Source of the DNA: Pseudomonas siliginis
GTDB lineage: Bacteria > Pseudomonadota > Gammaproteobacteria > Pseudomonadales > Pseudomonadaceae
Assembly (NCBI RefSeq): GCF_019145195.1
Contig: NZ_JAHSTW010000001.1
Span: forward strand, 372,001-436,000
DNA: 64,000 bases
Reading direction: 5' to 3'
Below are positions 10,101-18,638 of this stretch, piece by piece (positions within the stretch are counted from its first letter, which is position 1; each line of letters opens with the position of its first letter). The position numbers and the translations under genes were made by a program. Under the pieces are notes generated by a model. It worked only from the letters and a program-made list of their open reading frames with translations. It did no database searches and was not told where the DNA came from.

Positions 10101-10203
10101 AAGGCGCTGCCTGCGCCATCGCACTGGCACAGAGCATGGCGACTGTCAGGGTTTTCAGGGCAAAGCGGCCACCCGATTGCGCGGGGGTATTGTTGTTATC
10201 CAT
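7126..10203 (-). CDS. prtB: subtilisin-like (S8) autotransporter serine protease (1025 aa)
   Basis: Type Va autotransporter with a Sec signal peptide of about 33 residues (hydrophobic TVAMLCASAMAQA). The S8 protease domain has Asp82 (GIFDQPV), His139 (GAHGTHVGG) and Ser360 (NGTSMAAPH). A passenger-associated repeat (NTYSGPTLVNQG, then GGILGGNGRIG) follows, and a C-terminal 12-strand beta-barrel from about residue 750 ends in the terminal Phe of DWQF. The residue after the catalytic Asp is Gln instead of the usual Ser, which is uncommon. The gene corresponds by position to one of the prtA/prtB genes of the P. fluorescens apr locus. The two symbols are used inconsistently between strains, so the letter is tentative. 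Confidence 0.93.
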   Translation of the reverse strand: MDNNNTPAQSGGRFALKTLTVAMLCASAMAQAAPYVENGRSGDPSSWRSNEFKADWGLGAIGADYAYAAGYTGKGVKLGIFDQPVYAAHPEFSGSNKVVTLVTSGIREYTDPYIPVKAGDAFLYDGSPSVGSNGKLGAHGTHVGGIAAGSRDGGVMHGVAFGAQIISADNGDPGPEDGIVRGNDGAVYKAGWDALIASGARIINNSWGIGITDRFDLGGRDPAYPHFTVNDAQLQFNEIRTLLGTKPGGAYDGAIAAARSGIVTIFAAGNDYNLNNPDAIAGLGYFVPDIAPNWITVAALQQNPDTASANPYVISTFSSRCGYTASYCVSAPGTKIYSSIIEGTNAGNLTTSYANYNGTSMAAPHVAGSIAVLMERFPYMSGDQVASVLRTTATDLGAPGIDALYGWGMINLRKAIDGPAMFVTEQDIPEEFRVQGAYGSGQFVADLPGIGAIIDQGKPTERVCSDITCGLDTWRNDIGGHGGLTKQGIGTLVLTGNNTYSGPTLVNQGRLAINGSLQSAVTVNNGGILGGNGRIGALAVNSGGTVAPGNSIGTLNVAGDVTFAPGSTYAVELSPTSSDQIIAGGKAVIDGATVSLSLENSPTLLSTGEVQSLLGTRYNILQAAGGIEGRFGQVLPNYAFLGGTLDYSAGGIQLAVGRNEASFASVGLTPNQRAVGAAAERLGAGNALFETLLLSPNAASAQQAFQQLSGEIHPAIGTLLINDSRYLREAVGERLRERDLFNADAPTDDRSNVWVKVLGSWGESDGGHDNADSNSSIGGLLAGVDGLIAEDTRLGFVTGYSDSSLSMGGGTHSSASVDSYHLGAYLGHEIDALRLTVGGAYSWHRIDVKRDLQFGDVSGKQKTKRDATTAQVFTEAAYDLGLQPMNLEPFANLSYVHLNTDSFTEKGDAAALKGGEDNRDVVLSTLGVRAKRSFAVSDKHQLELGASLGWQHNLSSVDADSHLAFANGNSAFTVQSVSMDRDAAVVGVRAGLALNRDVRVNLDYNGLIGSNEKDHGVGLTLDWQF

Positions 10204-10298
10204 CCACGACCTTCCTTAGTGATGTTGCGAAAAATCCGGTTGTTTCAATAGCTGTGGCGAGAGGCACCTTTGTCCGCTGTAGCCAATGACAAACCGCA

Positions 10299-10424
10299 CC
10301 TGTGGCGAGGGGATTCATCCCCGTTGGGTTGCGAAGCGACCCCCCAGCAATTTTTCCAACCTACGTAAACACAGGTTTTGCGACTGCTGCGCAGTCGAGC
10401 GGGGATAAATCCCCTCGCCACAGG
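10299..10424. repeat. second type of long inverted repeat (GTGGCGAGGGGAT family)
   Basis: Imperfect arms at 10299-10323 and 10400-10424 (CTGTGGCGAGGGGATT... and its complement ...ATCCCCTCGCCACAG) enclose a small hairpin, GACTGC-TGC-GCAGTC. It differs from the GAGCCTGCTCGCGAA REP type and resembles another dispersed pseudomonad repeat. It fills most of the 238-nt spacer between the two autotransporter genes. Confidence 0.85.
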
Positions 10425-10441
10425 GGCTCAAACACATGCAA

Positions 10442-13387
10442 TCAGAACTGCCAGTTCAGACTCAGCCCTACGCCATGCAGCTTCTCGCGGCTGGCCAGTT
10501 GGCCGTTGTAATCGAGGTTGACCCGCACGTCCTTGCTCAACGCCAGACTGGCCTGCACGCCGACCAGTGCGGCATCACGCACCAGCGCCGAGCTCTCCAC
10601 GGAATACGGCGTGCCGCCGCTGGCAAAACGCAAATGCTGCTCCGATTCGATATCGCTGAGGCTGTGCTGCCAGCCGAGACGGGCGCTGACGTCCAGCGCT
10701 TGCTGGCTGGAAAGGTTGAAGGTTTTGCTCGCCCGCACGCCCAGAGTGCTCAGCACCACATCGCGCTGATCGCCCGAGCTTTTCAGCGCAGCGGCATCGC
10801 CCTTTTCGGTGAAGCCTTCGGTGTCCAGATGCAGGTAGGTCAGGTTGGCGAACGGTTCCAGCGCCAACGGTTGCAGCTGCAAGCGATACGCTGCTTCGCC
10901 GAAGACTTGGGTGGTGGTCGCGTCAACTTTGGCTTTCTGCTTGGCGCTGACCTCGTCGTATTGCAGATCGCGTTTCACATCGCCGCGATGCCAGCTGTAG
11001 GCCGCGCCAGTGCTCAAGCGCCAGGCGCCGATGTCGTGCCCGGCGTAAGCGCCAAGGTGGTAGCTGTCGACTTTCGCCGAGGAATGCGTGCCCGAGCCCA
11101 TGTTCAACGAACTGTCGCTGTAACCGGTGACCAGACCGATGCGGGTCTGCTCGTCCAGCGCGCCGTCGACCCCCGCCAGCAGGCCGCCGATCGAGGTGTT
11201 GTAGCCGGCCGTGTCGTGGCCCGAATCGGTGCTGCCCCAGGCGCCGAGGGCTTTGATCCAGCCGTTGCTGCGGGTCGCCGATTCATCGTGCAGCCGCTCG
11301 CCGACCGCATCACGCAACTGGCGGCTGTCGTTGATCAGCATTGTCCCCAGCGCTGGATAAATCTCGCCGCTCAGTTGCTGGAAGGCTTGCTGCGCCGAGG
11401 CCTGAGTCGGTGCACGAAGCACGCTTTCGTAAACTGAATTGCCGGCGCCCAGACCTTCGACTGCCGCCGCCACCGAACGCTGGTTCGGCGTTTGCCCGAC
11501 GCTGGCGAAGCTGGTCGCGTTGCGTTGGATATTCAGCTGGATGCCGCTTGCGGCGTAGTCGAGGGCGCCGCCGATGAACAGGTAGTTCGGCACCACCGCA
11601 GCGAACTGCCCCTGCACGCCGCCGGCCGCTTGCAGGATGTTGTACTGGCGACCGAGCAGGCTTTGCGCTTCGGCGCTGCTGAGCAAGGTCGGACTGTTTT
11701 CCAGCGCCAGGCTGACGCTGGCGCCGCTGACGGTTGCCGTGCCGCCGGCAACGATGCGGTCGCTGCTGGTGGGCGATAGCTCGACGGCGTAAGTCGAGCC
11801 CGGGGCAAGTGCCACATCACCAGCGACGTTCAAGGTGCCGATGGAATTGCCCGGTGCGACCCGGCCGCCGCTGTTGGCGGTCAACGCGCCGATGCGTCCA
11901 GAGCCGCCGAGGGTGCCGCTGTCGTTGACGGTGACCGCTGAAGTCAGCGAACCGTTGACGGTCAGCAGACCGCCGTTGACGGTGGTCGGGCCGCGATAGG
12001 TGTTTACGCCACTGAGCAGCAATTGCCCGGCGCCGGACTTGATCAGGCTGCCCTCATACACACGGTTTGCCGCTGCCGCATCACGCAACATGCCGACGGC
12101 GTAATCGGTCTGGTCCTGTTGACTGGCGCCGGCCGGGACACCGTTCTCCCAGCCTTTGTCCTGCAGGGTTTGCTGCCAGGCGCTGTGCTCGGCGAGATCT
12201 TCGCGCTGGCGCTGGAGCAGCGCCTTGTCGGAGATGTCATTGCTCCAGACATCGCGCTGCCCTGCCCCCAGATTCGCGTCGAACGCACCGAGCAATTGCC
12301 CCGGCCCGCGCATCGCCCGATTGAGATTGGCGACGCCCCAACCGACGCGCTCGTTCGGTGCGTCGGTGATCGAGCCATCGAGCTGGGTGGCGGTGGTCAG
12401 CAGCACTTCGAGCGCCTGCTGGTTGTTCATGTACGGATAACGCTCCATCACCAGCGCCAGGGCGCCGGTCGCGTGCGGCGCCGCCATCGAAGTACCGGAT
12501 TTGATCGCGTAGCCGCCGCCGGGAATGGTGCTGTCGATCTTCGCCCCCGGCGTGGTGATGCACCAGTATTTGGCGATGCCGCACTGGTTGTACTTCTGCT
12601 GATTGCTCTGATCGAGCCCGGACACCGCCAGCCAGTGACCTTCCAGATCCGGCTGAAAGTACGGCAGCGCCGAACGTACGCTGGCATTCGGGTAGCCGCT
12701 GTTGCCGGCGCTGAAGACATTGATCACGCCGCGCCGGGAAACATCGGCAGCGGCGTCGAGCCAGGTGCCCTTGTTCCAGTGCTGCGCGTAGGCGGCATGC
12801 AGATCCGCCAGGGTGCGATAGCTGACATCCGGCGGCTGACTGCCCCAACTGTTGTTGATCGCTCGAACCCCGGCATCGGCGAGGCTGTCGTAGACCGCTT
12901 TGAAATAACGCGGATCAGGGCTGGGGCCGAAGAGGAAACTGTCGTTCTTGTTGGTGTTGCCGACGTAGATTTGCGCGTTGTACGCCACCCCGTGCATGCC
13001 GCTGCCGTCACGGGCGGCGCCCATGGTGCCGACCACGTGGGTGCCGTGGGAATCGTTGTTGGGGTTGAGCGTGCCGTCGACGTTGAACGCTGAGCCATCG
13101 ACGTAGCTGCCGCTGGCGGTTACCGGGTGATAACGGTCGGCGGAGAATTCGGGGTGGGCGCCATCGAAACCGGAATCGAGCGCGCCGATTTTCACGCCCT
13201 TGCCGGTAATGCCGGCAGCGTAGGCCTGATCGGCCTGCATGCGTTGCAGGCCCCAGTCACGCAGGAACTCGGCACTGCGCCAACTGGCCGGATTGCCGGG
13301 CTGGCCGGGTTCCAGGTATTGCGCCTGCGCTGCCGAGGTCACCAGCAATAGCGTGCCGAGCGAAATCGGTTTGATGCGTACGTCCAT
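10442..13387 (-). CDS. prtA: subtilisin-like (S8) autotransporter serine protease (981 aa)
   Basis: Second type Va protease, upstream of and parallel to the first. The signal peptide is about 22 residues ([14 protein letters not shown]). The S8 triad is Asp71 (GALDSGF), His114 ([10 protein letters not shown]) and Ser300 ([10 protein letters not shown]). A passenger-associated repeat and a beta-barrel ending in NWQF follow. From the GRIGAL repeat onward the protein is nearly collinear with its neighbour, whereas the protease domains have diverged. The start at 13387 (MDVRIKP) leaves 9 nt to GAGAG; the ATG at 13393 is only 3 nt from it and is less likely. It lies 66 nt after aprF and is probably co-transcribed with it. 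The prtA/prtB naming is tentative. Confidence 0.93.
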   Translation of the reverse strand: MDVRIKPISLGTLLLVTSAAQAQYLEPGQPGNPASWRSAEFLRDWGLQRMQADQAYAAGITGKGVKIGALDSGFDGAHPEFSADRYHPVTASGSYVDGSAFNVDGTLNPNNDSHGTHVVGTMGAARDGSGMHGVAYNAQIYVGNTNKNDSFLFGPSPDPRYFKAVYDSLADAGVRAINNSWGSQPPDVSYRTLADLHAAYAQHWNKGTWLDAAADVSRRGVINVFSAGNSGYPNASVRSALPYFQPDLEGHWLAVSGLDQSNQQKYNQCGIAKYWCITTPGAKIDSTIPGGGYAIKSGTSMAAPHATGALALVMERYPYMNNQQALEVLLTTATQLDGSITDAPNERVGWGVANLNRAMRGPGQLLGAFDANLGAGQRDVWSNDISDKALLQRQREDLAEHSAWQQTLQDKGWENGVPAGASQQDQTDYAVGMLRDAAAANRVYEGSLIKSGAGQLLLSGVNTYRGPTTVNGGLLTVNGSLTSAVTVNDSGTLGGSGRIGALTANSGGRVAPGNSIGTLNVAGDVALAPGSTYAVELSPTSSDRIVAGGTATVSGASVSLALENSPTLLSSAEAQSLLGRQYNILQAAGGVQGQFAAVVPNYLFIGGALDYAASGIQLNIQRNATSFASVGQTPNQRSVAAAVEGLGAGNSVYESVLRAPTQASAQQAFQQLSGEIYPALGTMLINDSRQLRDAVGERLHDESATRSNGWIKALGAWGSTDSGHDTAGYNTSIGGLLAGVDGALDEQTRIGLVTGYSDSSLNMGSGTHSSAKVDSYHLGAYAGHDIGAWRLSTGAAYSWHRGDVKRDLQYDEVSAKQKAKVDATTTQVFGEAAYRLQLQPLALEPFANLTYLHLDTEGFTEKGDAAALKSSGDQRDVVLSTLGVRASKTFNLSSQQALDVSARLGWQHSLSDIESEQHLRFASGGTPYSVESSALVRDAALVGVQASLALSKDVRVNLDYNGQLASREKLHGVGLSLNWQF

Positions 13388-13453
13388 GGTCATGACTCTC
13401 GTTTTTGTTGTTTTGTTCAGGGCTGATAGCGATGTCGCCCGTTCCCCCCTCGC

Positions 13454-14824
13454 TCAGGGTGAGGGCTGTTGCGCGACCACAAATGCTTCGTCCACCCGCG
13501 CCAGATCCTGCTCATTCAGCGTCCCGGCGTAGTAATGCAATTTGGTCCAGGCCATCAGGTAGTCGTAGCGTGCCTGGGCCAAGTCGCGGCGGGTGGTGAA
13601 CAGTTGCTGCTCGGCGTTCAACGCATCGAGATTGGTGCGTTCGCCGCCCAGAATGCTTTGTCGGGTCGAGACCACCAGCGCCTCGGCCGACTTCAAAGCC
13701 TTCTGATAAGCACGCAATTTGCTCACCCCGGACAGGCAGGCGCTGAACTGGCGGCGCAGTTCGATCAAGGTTTCGCGGGTCTTGCCATCCAGTTCATATT
13801 CGGCCTGTTCCATGGTGCGGCTGGCCTGGCGCGTCGACGCCGACACGCCGCCGCCGGCGTACAGCGGCACGCTGACTTCCAGGCCGATGGTGTTGGTTTC
13901 GTAGCGCTGGTTATAGGTGTTGCCGCTTTCCGACTCGTTGTCGCGCATCGAGGCATAAGCACTGACTTTCGGCAGATGCCCGGCGCGGTTGCGCTCGACT
14001 TCATAGCGCGCCACTTCCACGGCCTGACGCTGCGAAGCGAGGTTCGGGTTATTGCTGATCGCCAGTTCATGCCAAGTGTCGAAATTGGCCGGTTGCAGGG
14101 TGAAGGTCTGGAATTGCTGACCAAGCGGCGCCAGATCGCCGATGTCCACCGCCGGCACGCCGACCAGCGCGCCCAGCTCGCGCAACGCGGCATCCTGCTC
14201 GTTGCGCGCTTCGATTTCCTCGGCAGTCGCCAGCTCATAGCGTGACTCGGCTTCGAGAATATCGGTGCGCGTGCCCTCGCCCTGCTTGAACATGTGTTCG
14301 TTCTGCTGGAACTGCTGTTCGTAGGCCTTCTTCTTCGCCTGGGCGATGTCGATCTGGTCCTGGGCGAACAAGGCTTTGGTGTAGTTATCCAGCACGCGCA
14401 CCAACAGTTCCTGACTCTTGCCGCGAAACGCTTCGTCGGCGAACAACGACTGCGCCACACCTTTGCGATACGCCGCATAAGCCTCGTAATCGAGCAGCGG
14501 TTGCTGCACCGTGAGCGCCGAGCCGTAGCTGTTGTAGTTGCGCTCATCAGTACGATTGCGCGCACGATCATCCAGAGACGTCGCCTTGGACGAGTTGCGG
14601 CCCTTGTTGTAGGTGTAGCCGATCCGAGGCAGCAGGCCGGCGCGGCCAATCACGCGGTTTTCCAGGCCGGCATCGCGTTCCTTGATCGCACCGAGAAACA
14701 CCGGATCGTTGCGCAACGCCTGTTCGTAAATCTCGAATGGCCCCATGGCCGCGACTGCCGAGTGACTCGCGAGCAGCGTCATTGCGGCCCCCAGCATGCA
14801 AAGCTTTTTCATACAGCCGAACAT
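13454..14824 (-). CDS. aprF: AprF, outer-membrane channel of the alkaline protease type I secretion system (456 aa)
   Basis: TolC-family outer-membrane efflux protein forming the exit duct of the AprDEF exporter. It has an N-terminal signal peptide ending near ASHSAVAA, followed by the two long helical-hairpin repeats typical of the family (coiled-coil segments near residues 150-200 and 360-420). The start ATG at 14824 lies 2 nt after the aprE stop, with GAGG 7 nt upstream, so translation is coupled. An ATG four codons later is an alternative. Confidence 0.94.
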   Translation of the reverse strand: MFGCMKKLCMLGAAMTLLASHSAVAAMGPFEIYEQALRNDPVFLGAIKERDAGLENRVIGRAGLLPRIGYTYNKGRNSSKATSLDDRARNRTDERNYNSYGSALTVQQPLLDYEAYAAYRKGVAQSLFADEAFRGKSQELLVRVLDNYTKALFAQDQIDIAQAKKKAYEQQFQQNEHMFKQGEGTRTDILEAESRYELATAEEIEARNEQDAALRELGALVGVPAVDIGDLAPLGQQFQTFTLQPANFDTWHELAISNNPNLASQRQAVEVARYEVERNRAGHLPKVSAYASMRDNESESGNTYNQRYETNTIGLEVSVPLYAGGGVSASTRQASRTMEQAEYELDGKTRETLIELRRQFSACLSGVSKLRAYQKALKSAEALVVSTRQSILGGERTNLDALNAEQQLFTTRRDLAQARYDYLMAWTKLHYYAGTLNEQDLARVDEAFVVAQQPSP

Positions 14825-14826
14825 CC

Positions 14827-16176
14827 TTATTCCTCGGTCAACGCAGAACCGGCGCGATCGAGCAGCGGTTTGAACAAATAGTTGAGGAGTGAACGCTCAC
14901 CGGTGCGCACGAACATTTCCGCCGGCATGCCGGGTTTGATCACCAGGCCGTTGAGCTTTTCCATGGCCTGATCGCCGACGCTGCTGCGCAACACGTAATA
15001 CGGCACGCCGGTTTTCTCATCGACCATCTGGTCGGCGGAGATCAGGCTGACTTCGCCGGGCACGCGCGGGGTTTTGCTCTGGTTGAACGCGGTAAACAGA
15101 ATGTCCACCGGCAAATGCGTGCCGACCTTGTCGATCAGGTTGACCGGCAAGTGCCCCTCCACTTCCAGGGTGGTGCCTTGCGGAACGATTTCCAGCAGGG
15201 TTTCGCCCTGACGCACCACAGCGCCTTCGGTGTGCACACCGAGGTTGACCGCCACGCCATCGGCGGTGGCGAGGATCTCGCTGTGTTGCAGGTCGAAACC
15301 GGCGGAGGTCAGCTGTTCGGACAGCGTCACGCTTTTCAGCTGCGCATCGGCCAGTTGCGTACGCACTTCCTTCTGGTATTCCTCGCCGTGCTGCTGCAAC
15401 TTCAGGCGCGATTCAAGGATGCCCTGCTCCACGCGCCCGCTTTCACCGGTGTTTTCCGCCAACTGCTGCTGCACCTGCGACAGTTGCCGCTGGTAGTCCA
15501 TCAAGCGGTTGCGCGGGATGTAGCCGTTGTCGGCCAGCGGTTGCAGGTTGCTCAGTTGTTGCTGCAAGGAACTGGCCTGGGCATTGAGGTCGCTACGCGC
15601 GCGGCGCATGCCGGCCAGTTGCGCGGTGGCGCCTTCGATATTGGCGCGCAGTGCCGCTTGTTCCCGGGAGAAGGCTTCGCGGCGGCTGCTGAACAGTTGC
15701 CGCTGGCCTTCCAGCACCAGCGCCAGGCGCGGGTCCGGGTCGTTGCTCAATTCAGGCGGAAAGGTCACTTGTTTGAGGTTGTCGCGCTCGGCCTGCCAGC
15801 GCGCGAGGCTGGCCCAAGCCATGCGGTACTGCGCCTGCAGCGATTGCACATCGGCAGCCACTTGCGTCTGGTCAAGGCGGAACAACGGCTGGCCCTGCTT
15901 CACGATCTCGCCTTCGCGCACCAGAATACGGCTGACCACGCCGCTGCTCATCGACTGCACAGCCTTGCGTTTGCCCGACACCACCACGGTGCCCTGCACC
16001 GGAATGCCCTGATCCAGCGGCGCCAATGCCGCCCAGGTGAAGAAACTGCCAGCGCCGACGATGGCCAGAATCCAGCCCAGGCGTGCGAAGAATTTCGCAT
16101 CGCGTTCCGGGCGCTCGGTGAGGTAGGCGTGTTCCATGTTCGCTTCGTTTTCAGTGTTCATGCTGGCGCTGCTCAT
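14827..16176 (-). CDS. aprE: AprE, membrane-fusion (HlyD-family) protein of the type I secretion system (449 aa)
   Basis: Periplasmic adaptor that links the ABC transporter AprD to AprF. A short cytoplasmic tail is followed by one transmembrane helix (about residues 33-53, WILAIVGAGSFFTWAAL). Next come a lipoyl half (GTVVVSGKRKAVQ, EGEIVKQGQPLF), a long coiled coil (residues about 110-290) and the second lipoyl/beta domains with the HlyD-type signature near LEVEGHLPVNLIDKVG. The start overlaps the aprD stop (ATGA). The length is typical of AprE/PrtE. Confidence 0.95.
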   Translation of the reverse strand: MSSASMNTENEANMEHAYLTERPERDAKFFARLGWILAIVGAGSFFTWAALAPLDQGIPVQGTVVVSGKRKAVQSMSSGVVSRILVREGEIVKQGQPLFRLDQTQVAADVQSLQAQYRMAWASLARWQAERDNLKQVTFPPELSNDPDPRLALVLEGQRQLFSSRREAFSREQAALRANIEGATAQLAGMRRARSDLNAQASSLQQQLSNLQPLADNGYIPRNRLMDYQRQLSQVQQQLAENTGESGRVEQGILESRLKLQQHGEEYQKEVRTQLADAQLKSVTLSEQLTSAGFDLQHSEILATADGVAVNLGVHTEGAVVRQGETLLEIVPQGTTLEVEGHLPVNLIDKVGTHLPVDILFTAFNQSKTPRVPGEVSLISADQMVDEKTGVPYYVLRSSVGDQAMEKLNGLVIKPGMPAEMFVRTGERSLLNYLFKPLLDRAGSALTEE

Positions 16177-17945
16177 ACTCCCGAATTCCTTGTCGAGGGC
16201 TGATACTGCCGGCTCATGCTGAGCCCGCCCGGTGCTTGTGCAGCTTTTTCGCGTTGCTGTTCGTGCTGACCTGACAGTGCCTTTAGCACATCCTGACTCG
16301 GGCCGAACGCCTGCAAACGGCCATCGTTGAGCACGAGCAATTTGTCAGCCTGAGCCAGCACCGAAGAACGGTGCGTGACCAGAATCACCGTGGTGCCTTG
16401 CGCCTTGAGTTGCGCAATGGCGCTGGCCAATGCCGCTTCGCCGACGGTGTCGAGGTTGGAATTGGGTTCATCGAGCACCACCAGACTCGGCGTGCCATAC
16501 AGCGCGCGGGCCAGGGCCACGCGTTGCTTCTGGCCACCGGACAAGCCGCTGCCGTCCTCGCCCAGTTGCGTGTCGTAGCCCTGCGGCAGGCGCAGGATCA
16601 TCTCGTGGACACCGGCCTGTTGCGCGGCGGTGACGACTTTTTGCGGGTCGGCTTCGCTGAATCGTGCAATGTTTTCGGCAATGGAGCCGCTGAACAGCTC
16701 GATGTCTTGCGGCAAATAACCAATGTACGGGCCGAGCTGGTCGCGGTTCCAGCGGTGAATATCGGCGCCGTCGAGGCGCACCGTGCCGCCCAGAACCGGC
16801 CACACGCCGACCAGCACTCGAGCCAGCGTCGACTTGCCCGAGCCTGAAGCGCCGAGCACACCGAGCACTTCGCCAGCGCCCAGCGTGAAATTGACCATGT
16901 GCAAAGTGGCCGCACGCTGCCCCGGCGGGCCGGCGCTGACTTGCTCGAAGCTGATCTGGCCTTTCGGTGCCGGCAGCGCCATCGCCTCGTCGCTGGGCGG
17001 AAACGCCTGCAACAGTGCATCAAGGCGCCGGTAAGCCAGCTTCGCCCCGCTCCACTGCTTCCATACGGCGATCAGCTGGTCGATCGGGCTCAGTACGCGA
17101 CCCATCAGGATCGAACCGGCGATCATCATCCCCGCCGTCATGTCGCCCTTGATCACCAGCAACGCGCCCAGGCCCAGCACCAACGATTGCAGGCACAGGC
17201 GCAGGGTCTTGCTCAGCGAACTGATCACCGCGCCGGTGTCGCTGGCCTGGTTCTGCAAGCCGAGGAAGCGCGAATGCACCCCGAACCAGCGCTTGCGCAG
17301 CGAGCCGAGCATGCCCATCGCCTGAATGGTTTCGGCGTTGTGCAAGTGGCTGGTAGCCAACTGGTTCGACTGCTGGGAGAAACCGGCGGCTTCGCCCAGC
17401 GGTTTTTTGGTCATGTATTCGTTGAGGCACGCGAGCGCGATCAGCAGCAACGCGCCCGCCGTCGCCAGCACGCCGAGCCAGACGTTGAACAGGTAAATGA
17501 CAAACAGATAGACCGGGAACCACGGCGCATCGAAGAAGGCGAACAGCGCCGGGCCGGTGACGAACTGGCGAATGTGGGTCAGGTCGCCCAGCGACTGCCC
17601 GGCGTTACCCTCGCCCTTGAACAGGTTGCGCTCGAACGCGGCCTGATAGACGCGCAGATTGAAGCGCCGCTCCAGCTGGCTGCCGATGCGGATGACGATA
17701 AAGCTGCGGATCACTTCCAGCAGGCCGATGAAGGCGAAGAACCCGACCACCATCAACGACAGCATCGCCAGAGTGGTTTCGTTCTGTGACGACAGCACCC
17801 GGTCGTAAACTTGCAGCATGTAGATCGACGGCACCAGCATCAGCACGTTGATCAACGCGGTGAAACAACCGACGCTGATCAGAATGCTTTTATAGTCGCC
17901 CAATGCCTTGATTAACGGAGCGGCCGGAGACTTCGCCATCTTCAT
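16173..17945 (-). CDS. aprD: AprD, ABC transporter of the type I secretion system (590 aa)
   Basis: Inner-membrane ATPase that recognises the C-terminal signals of AprX and the lipases. The N-terminal transmembrane domain has about six helices (residues 20-290). The nucleotide-binding domain has Walker A GASGSGKST (365-373), signature LSGGQ (468-472) and Walker B LVVLDEP with catalytic Glu493. There is no peptidase C39-like N-terminal domain, as expected for RTX protease exporters. AGGAAG lies 5 nt before the ATG at 17945. A 179-nt spacer with a small hairpin separates it from inh. Confidence 0.96.
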   Translation of the reverse strand: MKMAKSPAAPLIKALGDYKSILISVGCFTALINVLMLVPSIYMLQVYDRVLSSQNETTLAMLSLMVVGFFAFIGLLEVIRSFIVIRIGSQLERRFNLRVYQAAFERNLFKGEGNAGQSLGDLTHIRQFVTGPALFAFFDAPWFPVYLFVIYLFNVWLGVLATAGALLLIALACLNEYMTKKPLGEAAGFSQQSNQLATSHLHNAETIQAMGMLGSLRKRWFGVHSRFLGLQNQASDTGAVISSLSKTLRLCLQSLVLGLGALLVIKGDMTAGMMIAGSILMGRVLSPIDQLIAVWKQWSGAKLAYRRLDALLQAFPPSDEAMALPAPKGQISFEQVSAGPPGQRAATLHMVNFTLGAGEVLGVLGASGSGKSTLARVLVGVWPVLGGTVRLDGADIHRWNRDQLGPYIGYLPQDIELFSGSIAENIARFSEADPQKVVTAAQQAGVHEMILRLPQGYDTQLGEDGSGLSGGQKQRVALARALYGTPSLVVLDEPNSNLDTVGEAALASAIAQLKAQGTTVILVTHRSSVLAQADKLLVLNDGRLQAFGPSQDVLKALSGQHEQQREKAAQAPGGLSMSRQYQPSTRNSGV

Positions 17946-18124
17946 TGATTCTTCCTGAGTTCATAGTCTCGTCGGTGCGGACGAGCATTCCATTGATATT
18001 TCGCGTACCTGCCAAAGATCATTTGCAAGTAGTGCTTACAATTTCATAACAAGTTGATCGGCTTCGCGGTTATAACGCTCAGTTATTGCCGTACATCAAC
18101 TTCGCGCAACTACCCAGCCACCGC
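17946..18124 (-). promoter_or_regulatory. spacer before aprD with a short leader hairpin
   Basis: AT-rich 179-nt spacer between inh and aprD. A perfect 6-bp hairpin (CTCGTC, 6-nt loop, GACGAG) lies at 17968-17985, just upstream of the aprD ribosome binding site. A secondary promoter for aprDEF could lie here, but no convincing -35/-10 pair was identified. Confidence 0.35.
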
Positions 18125-18547
18125 TTAGTGCCCGACGCGTTCGAGCAAGATAAGCAATTCCGAACTCAACCTGCTGGTATAAGAGCCATCCCCCCGGCGG
18201 CTGAAAAAGGCGATTTTCGAACCCTCCTTGCCAGTGATGGCAATGCCATCGGGTTCTGGAAACCAACCAATCGGGGCTTCGCTCAACCACGCGCCCAGAC
18301 AGTCGGCGCCCTCGCCCAAGGTCTTATTTGGCGCAAGATCGACAACGCATGTGTTCGACGGCTTGTCTTGCAGCAACCGCGTTTCAGGTGTGTCGTTGTT
18401 ACCGGTCAATGTGGCCTGCCAGCGCCCGGCGAATGCCGAGGGTTCTTCGAGTCTGAGGCTGCTTGCCATGCTTGTCGCTCCGGTCATCATCAGCGTGACT
18501 GCCATCAGCCATGCCATCGTCGTGTCAGTTAAAACGTATCGAGTCAT
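18125..18547 (-). CDS. inh: Inh/AprI, periplasmic inhibitor of the alkaline metalloprotease (140 aa)
   Basis: Protease inhibitor that protects the periplasm by inserting its N-terminus into the active cleft of AprX. A signal peptide (hydrophobic MAWLMAVTLMMTGATSMA) is followed by mature SSLRLEEPSAFAGRWQ, the conserved inhibitory start plus the first strand of an 8-strand barrel. A Cys pair (TCVVDL ... ADCLGAW) fits the family disulfide. The frame is open further upstream to 18703, but that part overlaps aprX and has no ribosome binding site; the ATG at 18547 gives a normal signal sequence. An ATG ten codons later is possible. It sits directly after aprX, as in other fluorescent pseudomonads. 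Confidence 0.92.
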   Translation of the reverse strand: MTRYVLTDTTMAWLMAVTLMMTGATSMASSLRLEEPSAFAGRWQATLTGNNDTPETRLLQDKPSNTCVVDLAPNKTLGEGADCLGAWLSEAPIGWFPEPDGIAITGKEGSKIAFFSRRGDGSYTSRLSSELLILLERVGH

Positions 18548-18603
18548 AGGAAATTTCACTTCCACTCGTAGCCTTGCTCGGTGATCAGGCCGATGCAAGC
18601 GAA

Positions 18604-18630
18604 GAAAGCGACGCACGAGGCGCCGCTTTC
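18604..18630 (-). terminator. intercistronic hairpin between aprX and inh
   Basis: Inverted repeat GAAAGCG-A-CGC, 5-nt loop, GCG-C-CGCTTTC (10 of 11 pairs), 8 nt after the aprX stop. Only a weak T-rich stretch follows on the minus strand. It probably acts as a partial terminator or 3'-end stabiliser, which would keep aprX expression above that of inh-aprDEF. This is inference. Confidence 0.6.
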
Positions 18631-18638
18631 CTTTCACA

